Of a stretch of DNA of 33,398 bases, positions 6,829 to 12,626 are shown piece after piece. The number at the start of each line of letters is the position of its first letter. The stretch's first letter is position 1. Source of the DNA: a virus. The translations under genes and the position numbers were made by a program. The stretch covers positions 1 to 33,398 of the IMG/VR virus record IMGVR_UViG_3300017726_000034; one strand, given 5' to 3'. Below the pieces are notes generated by a model. The model searched no databases, was not told the DNA's origin, and was given only the letters and a program-made list of their open reading frames with translations.

Positions 6829-6862
6829 ATGGCGGGGGAAAGGATCAGCAAACCCCCGCCAT
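6829..6862 (+). promoter_or_regulatory. Perfect 10-bp hairpin with Shine-Dalgarno motif in loop
   Basis: ATGGCGGGGG (6829-6838) pairs perfectly with CCCCCGCCAT (6853-6862). The 14-base loop contains AAAGGATCAG, the same ribosome-site cassette found ahead of other genes in this operon. No T-run follows, so it is not a classical terminator. It separates the zinc-ribbon gene from the XRE gene (6884) and could attenuate, protect the 3' end, or bind ribosomes non-productively. A 17-codon frame starts at its first ATG (6829) and ends at 6882. Confidence 0.7.
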
Positions 6863-6883
6863 CACTAGCCAGAGGAACATAGC

Positions 6884-7066
6884 ATGACAGCAGAACAATT
6901 CAAAGCCGAAAGGCAGAGCCTTGGCTTATCACAGGCGGCAATGGCAAAGCGCCTCGGCGTTAGCTTACAGGCCGTTTACTACTACGAGACAGGACGGCGC
7001 AAGGTGCCGCAGCCTGTGGCTTTGCTGATAGCTTGCCAGAAAGAGCAAGGCAATGAATCAGCATAG
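6884..7066 (+). CDS. XRE-family helix-turn-helix regulator (small)
   Basis: A 60-residue protein that is almost only the HTH: LGLSQAAMAKRLGVSLQAVYYYETGRRKVP (about 13-42) is a textbook XRE/Cro fold with the second helix QAVYYYETG. It has no dimerisation or cleavage domain, as in Cro-like proteins. It is near the end of operon 1 and overlaps the next gene by 14 bases. It is a candidate binder of the ATATTT/AAATAT palindromes at 4804 and 7395, which would make operon 1 autoregulated. Confidence 0.88.
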   Translation: MTAEQFKAERQSLGLSQAAMAKRLGVSLQAVYYYETGRRKVPQPVALLIACQKEQGNESA

Positions 7067-7250
7067 GCCGGAGATGTTTTACTATCTCATGGATAGCCTA
7101 GAATTAAAGCTGGGCCACCTACTAGCAGAAAAAGAGTTAGGCAGCATCGACCAGCAAGAGTTCAACAGGATATGCTTCATCCATGACGCTTGCTTGATGT
7201 TTCTTAATCAGGAGCTAGGCAATGAGGAAAAGAGAGGGGGCGGCGCATAG
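7053..7250 (+). CDS. Hypothetical protein, last gene of operon 1
   Basis: A 65-residue protein (MNQHRPEMFYYLMDSLELKLG), likely two helices around an acidic turn (ELGSIDQQEF), with a Glu/Lys/Gly-rich tail. Not recognised. The start lies within the XRE gene, preceded by AGAGCAAGG. Its stop codon sits inside a weak GGGGCG/CGCCCC hairpin (7237-7257). Confidence 0.65.
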   Translation: MNQHRPEMFYYLMDSLELKLGHLLAEKELGSIDQQEFNRICFIHDACLMFLNQELGNEEKRGGGA

Positions 7251-7394
7251 TCGCCCCTTAGCAATGCCGCGCGTAGCAATGAATGCTATGCGAAGCACTA
7301 AGCAATGCCTTTTTTTTATATATAAAAGGGATAGCATGCTGCATTGCCCCGCTTGCTAGGCGATGCGCCGTATGCTGCGCAGCAATGCTTAGAA
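7251..7394. other. Non-coding region with GCAATG repeats and AT palindrome; candidate origin
   Basis: This 236-base gene-free stretch (to 7486) has GCAATG words at 7261, 7276, 7302 and 7382 and an inverted copy (GCATTGC) at 7341-7347. Eight T residues (7310-7317) run into a perfect 14-bp palindrome TTTTATATATAAAA (7314-7327). Iterated words beside an AT-rich segment are what a replication origin looks like, but the words are short and no initiator gene is seen. The layout (TATATATA, then GC-rich words, then AT palindrome and TTGAC) parallels 4656-4835. Confidence 0.4.
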
Positions 7395-7450
7395 GATATT
7401 TCCTTAAATATCATGGATCGTGTTGACTGGCAAGCCCATCGAAATATTTC
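7395..7450 (+). promoter_or_regulatory. Second operator-promoter unit, rightward
   Basis: GATATTT-CCTT-AAATATC (7395-7412), then exactly 11 bases from the AAATAT box to TTGACT (7423-7428), then 16 bases and TATTTC (7445-7450), which lies in the palindrome GAAATATTTC (7441-7450). This copies the unit at 4804-4858. A transcript from here would run antisense through the minus-strand cassette before reaching operon 2. A further related box, AATATTGGAATATC, spans 7475-7488. Confidence 0.5.
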
Positions 7451-7486
7451 AGTATCCCACACCCTAGGCACCGTAATATTGGAATA

Positions 7487-7873
7487 TCAGAAGGGAATCG
7501 CCTCGCGCACGATGTAGAACCACGTTGGCAGAGAAACCAGCACCGTTGCATCTGTGCCGGTAAACTCAAGGTTTACATGGCGCAGGTATAGCTTGCACAC
7601 AGGATCTTGGCGGTCGTACTTGTAGATCAGCAGCGGAGAAAGGTCGCCAGCAGCGTTCACAGCTTGCTGCCACCATGCGTCAGCCCCGCCATGTGGCCCT
7701 GTGGCATACCGTTTACATTCGATTGACCAGTAAGGGATGAGGATATCAGCACCGCCCTTCTCTTGATATTGAGAGAGGTTGCGCCGCACGTTCTCATAAC
7801 CCAGGTGGTCTTTGATCTCATTGCAGCACCATCTTTCGAATTGACTGCCTTTGTTGCGTTGCATCTTGCTCAT
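7487..7873 (-). CDS. PD-(D/E)XK endonuclease, Holliday-junction resolvase-like
   Basis: A 128-residue nuclease with motif RNKGSQFERW (Glu13), RRNLSQYQEKGGADI (Asp43) and IECKR (Glu52, Lys54): the E...D...ExK pattern of archaeal Hjc-like and phage PD-(D/E)XK resolvases. A conserved Gly-Gly-Ala-Asp precedes the core strand. It may resolve branched recombination intermediates, complementing the nuclease and annealing protein of operon 2. Its start is adjacent to the previous stop (TAA then ATG). It is the last gene of the three-gene leftward cassette. Confidence 0.87.
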   Translation of the reverse strand: MSKMQRNKGSQFERWCCNEIKDHLGYENVRRNLSQYQEKGGADILIPYWSIECKRYATGPHGGADAWWQQAVNAAGDLSPLLIYKYDRQDPVCKLYLRHVNLEFTGTDATVLVSLPTWFYIVREAIPF

Positions 7874-8062
7874 TTATTTTAATGCGCCTTGCGCGTCTGT
7901 GTCAGCTTCAGAGAAGTATTCTTTCTCTTGCAAATAAAACTCACCAGAGCCGTCACATTCCCAGCAAATGTCTGGCACAACGTCACCCTCGTCCCATGTG
8001 GATGCTACGCGCACCCACCCAGAGCCATCACATTTGTGACATTTTTTCGGTAAAAAAGTCAT
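7874..8062 (-). CDS. DnaJ-type zinc-knuckle protein
   Basis: A 62-residue protein with two CxxCxGxG knuckles, CHKCDGSG (Cys8, Cys11) and CWECDGSG (Cys33, Cys36), the cysteine-rich module of DnaJ. There is no J domain, so it is not a DnaJ co-chaperone proper; such stand-alone knuckles are common in phages and may bind zinc, unfolded protein or nucleic acid. It overlaps the repressor gene by 35 bases. The C-terminus is acidic, ending ADTDAQGALK. Confidence 0.82.
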   Translation of the reverse strand: MTFLPKKCHKCDGSGWVRVASTWDEGDVVPDICWECDGSGEFYLQEKEYFSEADTDAQGALK

Positions 8063-8231
8063 TGGGCTTCACCTGTCCTTCTGTGGCTAGAAAGATCCGG
8101 CGCATCGTTTCTGCCGATGGATAACGGTTGCCATCTACAATCCGGCAGATAGCAGCGCGGCTCATGTTGCAGCGCCGTGCAAACTTGGCCTGACTAATCT
8201 TCTTTGCTTTTAGGTACTCAGATAAGGTCAT
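8028..8231 (-). CDS. XRE-family repressor-like protein
   Basis: A 67-residue HTH protein: KKISQAKFARRCNMSRAAICRIVDGNRYPSAETMRRI (about residues 10-46) is an XRE domain with recognition helix SRAAICRIVDG. It is transcribed away from operon 2 across a short region with overlapping divergent promoters, the arrangement of a phage repressor gene. No C-terminal autocleavage domain is present. The start codon falls at the predicted transcription start of its promoter and lacks a Shine-Dalgarno sequence, so the mRNA may be leaderless, like lambda cI from PRM. Confidence 0.86.
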   Translation of the reverse strand: MTLSEYLKAKKISQAKFARRCNMSRAAICRIVDGNRYPSAETMRRIFLATEGQVKPNDFFTEKMSQM

Positions 8232-8236
8232 ATTTT

Positions 8237-8279
8237 TTTCTACTACACTGTTGACACCGGGTCAACCGGTATGCAATAG
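8237..8279. promoter_or_regulatory. Divergent overlapping promoters with inverted-repeat operator
   Basis: The run TTGAC-ACCGG-GTCAA-CCGGT (8251-8270) contains two interleaved inverted repeats (TTGAC/GTCAA and ACCGG/CCGGT). Each TTGAC arm is also a -35. Rightward: TTGACA (8251-8256) with a weak -10 such as TGCAAT (8272-8277). Leftward: TTGACC (8265-8260), 17 bases, TAGAAA (8242-8237). The leftward start point would fall at about 8230, in the repressor ATG. A dimer bound here would cover both -35 boxes. Confidence 0.68.
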
Positions 8280-8319
8280 AGGGGATAGTAACACAAAGAA
8301 AAGCACAAGGAAGCACACA

Positions 8320-9213
8320 ATGCCTCACGAAACACCAGCCTACCGGCAAGAGTTCGGCGCAAAGCACGACAGTGCATCTGGTGCCACACAGGACAAATGG
8401 GAGTTTGTTCTCAAGCTCTACTGCCGCCACCTTGGAGTGAAGCTGCCAATGGCAGCGCGTCCCATGTGCGGGATCGTGGTGCAGGATGGTGCCAACCTTA
8501 TTCTAGGGCTGGACAAGTATCAGCCGATGGTCGGTCAGCAAGATGGCATGGATCAGGCTAAGGCCATCGCTCAGACAATGGAGCGGTACAACAACTATCA
8601 GCCGCGCAAGTGGGATGGCGGCAAGGACGCCGAGGAGTTCGAGGCGTTCAAAGACTATATCCCTGACATGATACTGCACGCTGTTGAAGGCGTGCGTGAG
8701 CGGTTCAAGACCGCCAACATGATAGAAGGCGAGTATCAACGCTGGCTAGAAGAGCCGCGCCTTGATGTGCCTATCATGCTTTACCAAGATTATTCCGGCG
8801 GTGGCATACAGTGTGATCTGAAAGCCAAGCCGCCCTTGCGCAACCCACCTAAGAAGGACGGCACCCGCTCGTGGCGCGTACCCAAGGTGGAAGGTATCAC
8901 GCCCACAGCGCAGCAACAAATTCAGCAAGCTGTCTACAACAAAGCAACTGGTGAGCCACCGTCACTGCTGTATGTCAGTGCGTCAGGTTACTACATAGCC
9001 GACGCCGACAACTGTGACTTGCTCAAGCCAGAGGCTTTGGAGAAGGCATACGCTGAAGCAGTGCGGTCATGGCAGATCAGTCAAAACCTGCTGAAAGCCG
9101 CACACGGATCATGGCGCAACCTGGCTGGCCTCGTGCAGCCAGACTTTAACGAGATCGCAAGGCGTCATGGCCCAAGTATCGTAGACGTAGCCAATCAACT
9201 ATGGAGGTTTTAA
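8320..9213 (+). CDS. RecB/Cas4-like PD-(D/E)XK exonuclease
   Basis: A 297-residue protein. Residues 149-168 carry a nuclease core pattern (DVPIMLYQDYSGGGIQ, then Asp166-Leu-Lys168), and QQAVY (202-206) matches the QxxxY motif of RecB-family nucleases, followed by LLYVSASGYY. It likely degrades one strand of duplex DNA to give single-stranded DNA for the annealing protein encoded later in the operon. I chose ATG 8320 because AAGGAAG (8307-8313) precedes it; an upstream TTG (8251) is part of the -35 box. First gene of operon 2. Confidence 0.8.
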   Translation: MPHETPAYRQEFGAKHDSASGATQDKWEFVLKLYCRHLGVKLPMAARPMCGIVVQDGANLILGLDKYQPMVGQQDGMDQAKAIAQTMERYNNYQPRKWDGGKDAEEFEAFKDYIPDMILHAVEGVRERFKTANMIEGEYQRWLEEPRLDVPIMLYQDYSGGGIQCDLKAKPPLRNPPKKDGTRSWRVPKVEGITPTAQQQIQQAVYNKATGEPPSLLYVSASGYYIADADNCDLLKPEALEKAYAEAVRSWQISQNLLKAAHGSWRNLAGLVQPDFNEIARRHGPSIVDVANQLWRF

Positions 9214-9440
9214 TGGCTAAGACAGGACGCCCTAAGGCGAAAGTAAGCATCACGTTTTCTGAGGAAGAGCTTCAAACGCTGTTGGACAGCTTGAACTTCA
9301 ACCTTTGTATTAGTGTCGGTGATTTGCACGACGACATGAGTGCGAACACAACGCGCCACATGGAGATATGTGCGAATGAATTGTTGCTGTTCGCAAGATT
9401 GCGTGACATTCGCGGCAAAAAGTATGGAGCCAAAGAATGA
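9213..9440 (+). CDS. Hypothetical protein
   Basis: A 75-residue protein starting MAKTGRPKAKVSITFSEEEL, with a basic Gly-Arg-Pro start like AT-hook or ribbon-helix-helix DNA-binding proteins, followed by two helices (TRHMEICANELLLFARLRDI). The ATG overlaps the nuclease stop by one base (TAATG), and GGAGG lies at 9204-9208. An upstream in-frame ATG at 9201 is part of the ribosome site. DNA binding is only a suggestion. Confidence 0.68.
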   Translation: MAKTGRPKAKVSITFSEEELQTLLDSLNFNLCISVGDLHDDMSANTTRHMEICANELLLFARLRDIRGKKYGAKE

Positions 9441-9676
9441 AGAAAGGAAAGCTCGACATCCCGACAGACTGGCCTCGGCCTTGGAAGGAGTTGGGTTTTG
9501 GCGAGTGGCGTTTGCTTGGTTATCGCGTCCTGATTTGGAAAAAGTACAAGCGACCCGCCAGCTTCAAAATCTATGGCTTTTCCAAAGGGCCATACCTGCG
9601 GATTTGGTACGGCAAGAATGTTTTGCATATGCAAACGCCGTTCAAGAAAACAAACAAGAAGTGGAACGTGACATGA
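9437..9676 (+). CDS. Hypothetical basic protein
   Basis: A 79-residue protein rich in Lys, Trp and Tyr (DWPRPWKELGFGEWRLLGYRVLIW when read across residues 11-34), beta-rich in appearance. Not recognised. It overlaps the previous gene by four bases (ATGA) and the next by four. The dense aromatic/basic content would suit a nucleic-acid-binding fold, but that is inference. Confidence 0.65.
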   Translation: MKKGKLDIPTDWPRPWKELGFGEWRLLGYRVLIWKKYKRPASFKIYGFSKGPYLRIWYGKNVLHMQTPFKKTNKKWNVT

Positions 9677-9984
9677 ATACAACCCCAGCCTTCAAACTGG
9701 TGCGCAGGGATGACCCTGCCACCAGCCACGACGCCGCAGAGAGCATCGATGCGACAGCGATGGAAAGCGTAGTAGCCGATGCAATCTGGGAGTTTGGTGC
9801 AGCAGGGTGCATTTCAGACGATGTGCTGAAAGCCCTGCCGCTGCACGGTTATAGCACCGTGACTGCTAGATACAAGCAGCTAAAAGAAAAGCGCATCATT
9901 TTTACAGATAGCACCAAGAGAAAGGGTGCGTCAGGCCGCAGCCAAATGGTCATGTGGCACAAGGAGTTTTATCATGCACAGTGA
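9673..9984 (+). CDS. Winged-helix-like DNA-binding protein
   Basis: A 103-residue protein. After an N-terminal segment with DDPATSHDAAES, residues about 38-85 look like a winged helix: AIWEFGAAGCISDDVLKAL, then STVTARYKQLKEKRIIF and a basic wing (TKRKGASGRSQ). Phage proteins of this layout (DPATS.DAA followed by a HTH) are widespread with unknown role. Start at ATG 9673 overlaps the previous stop (ATGA); a longer frame from 9340 runs through two other genes and is rejected. Confidence 0.72.
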   Translation: MNTTPAFKLVRRDDPATSHDAAESIDATAMESVVADAIWEFGAAGCISDDVLKALPLHGYSTVTARYKQLKEKRIIFTDSTKRKGASGRSQMVMWHKEFYHAQ

Positions 9985-10186
9985 ACCTGTTGATATCGGC
10001 ACACCGTATGTGACCCGCGAGGACATGCAAGACAGCATCAACGAGCTTTATGTGCGCGTGGATGAACTGCACAAGGCTGTCTATGAAAGCAACAACAGGG
10101 TCGCTGAAATGGAGAAGAGTTTGGCACTGTTTGTCCATCTAATCTCTGATAATCTAGGAGTTTCCCAAGGAGGCATGAGTGACTGA
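9974..10186 (+). CDS. Small coiled-coil protein
   Basis: A 70-residue acidic protein; residues about 17-58 (REDMQDSINELYVRVDELHK onward) form a likely coiled coil with hydrophobic heptads. AAGGAG (9961-9966) precedes ATG 9974. Its 3' end overlaps the annealing-protein gene by eight bases. Function unknown; perhaps an oligomerising accessory factor. Confidence 0.68.
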   Translation: MHSEPVDIGTPYVTREDMQDSINELYVRVDELHKAVYESNNRVAEMEKSLALFVHLISDNLGVSQGGMSD

Positions 10187-10799
10187 CCTGAAAGAAACTA
10201 TGGCTCTTGTCGCTGAGTTGAACGCTAGTCATGGCGTAACCCAGCGCGGCGGCAAGAAGTACACCCAGGTGGTGCATCGAATGGAAGCATTCCGCAAGAT
10301 GCACGGCACCGACTTTGGGGTGGACACACACATCTTGGTAGATGACGGCCAGCGTGTCGTGGTCAAAGCCAATATCACCAACATGGACGGCGCTGTAATT
10401 GGTTCCGGCATGGCAGAGGAGATCAGGGGGCAGGGCAACGTCAACAAGACAAGCGCCTTGGAAAACTGTGAAACGTCTGCTGTTGGCCGTGCCTTGGCAT
10501 CGTTGGGCCTAGCTGGCGGCGAGTATGCGTCAGCAAACGAGATGGATGGCGTGGGGAGAAAGGAAGAAGCTATCGCTAGCCTACCTCCGGCAAAGGAGCC
10601 GTCGCCTAACCTGTTGGAATTGCAGCAGCAAGCGACTGACTATCTGCCGCAGTTTGACATGAAGCAGATCACAGAATGGATGAACGCAGGGTTCACAAAG
10701 AAGTGGATGGACATTGCGAACAAAGAGTTCCCTGAGATCTTCCAAGACATCAAAGCAAAATGCCAAGCACGCATGAAGGAGCTAAAATCTGATGGCTAA
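10179..10799 (+). CDS. Single-strand annealing recombinase-like protein (Rad52/ERF-like)
   Basis: A 206-residue protein starting at GTG 10179, with AAGGAGG at 10167-10173. The N-terminal 120 residues carry a conserved pattern: KYTQVVHRMEAFRKMHG, a strand VVVKANITNMDGAVIGSGMAEE, then VNKTSALENCETSAVGRALA and LGLAGGEYASANEM. I know this pattern from phage proteins annotated as Rad52/ERF-type annealing proteins. The C-terminal third is helical. Placed between a RecB-like nuclease and an SSB-like protein, it probably anneals single strands in concatemer formation or repair. Fold assignment is from memory, not a search. Confidence 0.75.
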   Translation: MTDLKETMALVAELNASHGVTQRGGKKYTQVVHRMEAFRKMHGTDFGVDTHILVDDGQRVVVKANITNMDGAVIGSGMAEEIRGQGNVNKTSALENCETSAVGRALASLGLAGGEYASANEMDGVGRKEEAIASLPPAKEPSPNLLELQQQATDYLPQFDMKQITEWMNAGFTKKWMDIANKEFPEIFQDIKAKCQARMKELKSDG

Positions 10800-11139
10800 A
10801 CGCTATGACACAATCACCTACATCAAGCTGTTCCCTAACGCGGAGGGAAAGGGCAAGGCACAGTATAGCAATGGCAACTGGCAACCTTATTCAGCGGAGC
10901 AAAAAACTCCTGCGGATATCACCTTGCGAGAAGGCCAGCGCCACCAAGTCAGCCTGTTCCCCAACGAGGACGGCACTATCTCTATTCGCATCTCAAGAGT
11001 TACTGAATACCAAGGTGAGGACAGTATCTCTGACGGCATATCGCAGCCAGCTATGAAGCCTATTGGCAACGCGATCAGCCACAAGTATTCGGCACCACAG
11101 CCAAAGGCAGAGGACGATGACCCAGACATCCCATTCTAA
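10792..11139 (+). CDS. SSB-like protein with acidic C-terminal tail
   Basis: A 115-residue protein with a beta-rich N-terminal part (YDTITYIKLFPNAEGKGKAQY, ...SLFPNEDGTISIRISRVTEYQ), a Pro/Gln linker and an end in EDDDPDIPF. The acidic tip with terminal Pro-Phe is the hallmark by which SSB proteins recruit partners. It overlaps the annealing gene by eight bases. Role: coat single-stranded DNA during recombination or replication. Confidence 0.78.
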   Translation: MAKRYDTITYIKLFPNAEGKGKAQYSNGNWQPYSAEQKTPADITLREGQRHQVSLFPNEDGTISIRISRVTEYQGEDSISDGISQPAMKPIGNAISHKYSAPQPKAEDDDPDIPF

Positions 11140-11338
11140 GGCGCTTTTAAGCCCTCGTGAGGCGTCTTTGGTGCTGTTTGGCACCGATAGCAAGTCTCAG
11201 GTCAACATGCTGCGTACGATGCTCCACAGGGGCATTATCAAAGGCAAGCGTTTAGGGGGCCGCTGGTACATCACGATGCGTGAAATCGAAAGGATCACAG
11301 ATGGTGGAGCCGACTTTCCTGATTATTCCAAGAAATGA
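11117..11338 (+). CDS. Excisionase/MerR-like helix-turn-helix protein
   Basis: A 73-residue protein: LLSPREASLVLFGTDSKSQV, MLRTMLHRGIIKGKRLGGRW and ITMREIERI fit the winged HTH of excisionase-like proteins (HTH_17). Start ATG 11117 lies inside the SSB-like gene, preceded by GGCAGAGG. No integrase is encoded, so it may be a transcription regulator or DNA-bending factor rather than a true excisionase. Confidence 0.75.
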   Translation: MTQTSHSKALLSPREASLVLFGTDSKSQVNMLRTMLHRGIIKGKRLGGRWYITMREIERITDGGADFPDYSKK

Positions 11339-11522
11339 TGGTGTGGCGGTGTCGATTGACGGCACCATCCACCTCAAACAAATGAATGCAACGCAGATGC
11401 TAAATCTTGCTCTGCGTTGCCTCAATGCCGGACTGGAGATGAAGCGTGAAGAAGAGAAAGCAGCAAAAGACTGTGAGGGTCAGTCGCCCATTTCATTGCG
11501 CGAGGTGTCAGAAGGTCTGTGA
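11301..11522 (+). CDS. Hypothetical protein
   Basis: A 73-residue protein (MVEPTFLIIPRNDGVAVSID) with a beta-like first half and a helix (QMNATQMLNLALRCLNAGLEM), then a charged tail. AAAGGATCA (11289-11297) precedes ATG 11301; an in-frame ATG at 11280 lacks a site. It overlaps the HTH gene by 38 bases and the next by 77. Not recognised. Confidence 0.62.
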   Translation: MVEPTFLIIPRNDGVAVSIDGTIHLKQMNATQMLNLALRCLNAGLEMKREEEKAAKDCEGQSPISLREVSEGL

Positions 11523-11598
11523 TTACACTCAGCACAACTGGGTATCTCTTGCGTCACGCGAGGATATCTGCTGGAATTGCTACAAGGAGAAGAACTAG
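11446..11598 (+). CDS. 50-residue zinc-ribbon protein, overlapping gene
   Basis: GTG start at 11446 with GGAG at 11435-11438; stop TAG 11596-11598. The product has a very basic start (KKRKQQK), then CARCQKVC (Cys18, Cys21, Cys25), and ICWNCYKEKN (Cys42, Cys45): two C-X2-C knuckles. It overlaps the preceding gene by 77 bases in another frame and ends on the first base of the terminator stem. Conserved knuckles in this frame support it as real. Confidence 0.7.
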   Translation: MKKRKQQKTVRVSRPFHCARCQKVCDYTQHNWVSLASREDICWNCYKEKN

Positions 11599-11621
11599 GG
11601 GGGCCATGCCCCCCTTTTTTT
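11598..11621 (+). terminator. Strong Rho-independent terminator of operon 2
   Basis: GGGGGG (11598-11603), five-base loop CCATG, CCCCCC (11609-11614), then seven T residues (11615-11621). It separates plus-strand operon 2 from the convergent late block, whose last gene ends at 11620. It lacks a T-run in the minus direction, so late transcripts are not obviously stopped here. Confidence 0.92.
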
Positions 11622-11754
11622 AAGCCATGCGCGTCTTAGGTTTTTTCTTTTTCTTCTTCATCGCAATGGCTGTTGCTGCTTGCTTCTTCATCTTGGCAGA
11701 CTTTGGTGGACGGCCTCTGGTTGAACCGTAAGTACCCTTGCCCATTGGCATCAT
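11620..11754 (-). CDS. 44-residue Lys-rich protein
   Basis: Starts MMPMGKGTYGSTRGRPPKSA and continues with a lysine-rich helix (two KK runs and KKKKKK) to KTRMA. The GKGTYGS-GRPPK opening is common in tiny phage proteins of unknown role. AAGGAG precedes; the second ATG (11751) has the better spacing. Last gene of the late block. Its TAA lies in the terminator's T-run. Confidence 0.72.
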   Translation of the reverse strand: MMPMGKGTYGSTRGRPPKSAKMKKQAATAIAMKKKKKKPKTRMA

Positions 11755-11873
11755 GATCTCCTTTTCTTAGACGATATGATCTTCTTTTTAAGTGCTGGCG
11801 GCAGTGTCTTCTGCTTGGCCGTCAGCATACCGTTGCCATTCTTCTTCGCGGCCTTCTTCATTTTTCCCGGCAT
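11751..11873 (-). CDS. 40-residue basic protein
   Basis: Product MPGKMKKAAKKNGNGMLTAK, then QKTLPPALKKKIISSKKRRS. Start overlaps the previous stop by one base (TAATG) and its stop overlaps the next ATG. The LT-KQK-LPPALKK core is recognisable from small phage proteins of unknown role. Probably DNA- or virion-associated given its charge; unproven. Confidence 0.72.
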   Translation of the reverse strand: MPGKMKKAAKKNGNGMLTAKQKTLPPALKKKIISSKKRRS

Positions 11874-12184
11874 TATTTCTTCCCCTTCTTGGCTTTGTTG
11901 CGTTTGGAGATAGCTGCTGCCTTCTTCTTTGCGTCAGCCTTGCTGCTTGCACCCCATGCCCTGAGAGAAAGCAGGAGCCTGGTAGGTTTGCCCTTCGCAT
12001 CTCGTTCCGGCCCCCTCATGCCGCCCATACGCGCTAAGAAACTAGCCCTGCGCGGGTTGTCACCCTTCTTCACAGGTGCCTTAAGGTTCATACCCTGCTT
12101 GCGTGCAGAAGCCCTGCCCTTGGCGTTCAAGCCACCCTTCGGGTTCTTGCCAGCCTTGCGCTGCCATGCCGGTGTCTTAGCCAT
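11873..12184 (-). CDS. DUF6321-like basic phage protein
   Basis: A 103-residue, strongly basic protein. The pattern PAWQRKAGKNPKGGLNAKGR, then LKAPVKKGDNPRRASFLARMGGMRG, is the signature of a small family widespread in marine phages (DUF6321, from memory). C-terminal third is Ala/Lys rich and ends KAKKGKK. It overlaps the lysozyme gene by eight bases. Role unknown. Confidence 0.85.
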   Translation of the reverse strand: MAKTPAWQRKAGKNPKGGLNAKGRASARKQGMNLKAPVKKGDNPRRASFLARMGGMRGPERDAKGKPTRLLLSLRAWGASSKADAKKKAAAISKRNKAKKGKK

Positions 12185-12626
12185 CAGACAAAGCTCTCAT
12201 GCGTTTGACAAGCCTCTTGGCCCTGTTGGGAACCTGATCATGCCAGCGGCTGTCGACCATTTCTTCCGCAGCCCTGTTCCAATCTTTAGCATCAACACCG
12301 GCTTTCATGCCCTTAAATTTAGAGAGACGCGGCCTTCCCATATTAAACATCATATTCGCGATGATTAATTGGCAGTCTTCGGGTAAGTCATCAAAGTCTG
12401 GGTATAAAACTTTGCACTCATCAATCGTGACAGCGACATCAAGAGCAAATGCCTGACGCACACGCTCCTCAGAGACAGGTGTGCCAACAGGCTGACCGTG
12501 TTCTGGATCATCTTCTACTATCAGGTGGCCCAGACCAAAGGTGGGTAGAGCAATATGATCGAGGTACACTTCGTACTTGCAGCCCTCGTCCTCTGCAAGT
12601 TCCTGACGTAGCTTATCCTTGTTCAT
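12177..12626 (-). CDS. Endolysin: T4-type lysozyme (glycoside hydrolase 24)
   Basis: A 149-residue muramidase that cuts peptidoglycan at lysis. The catalytic triad matches T4 lysozyme spacing exactly: Glu14, Asp23, Thr29 (T4: Glu11, Asp20, Thr26) in EDEGCKYEVYLDHIALPTFG followed by LGHLI. The C-terminal lobe has MMFNMGRPRLSKFKGM and WHDQVPNRAKRLVKRM, typical of the family. No signal peptide or N-terminal anchor, so it needs a holin; the candidate lies upstream at 13330. Confidence 0.96.
   Translation of the reverse strand: MNKDKLRQELAEDEGCKYEVYLDHIALPTFGLGHLIVEDDPEHGQPVGTPVSEERVRQAFALDVAVTIDECKVLYPDFDDLPEDCQLIIANMMFNMGRPRLSKFKGMKAGVDAKDWNRAAEEMVDSRWHDQVPNRAKRLVKRMRALSDG

Noticed and set aside
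8251-8319. Longer N-terminus of the nuclease from a TTG at 8251
   Set aside because: The TTG is part of the -35 TTGACA; the ATG at 8320 has its own AAGGAAG site.
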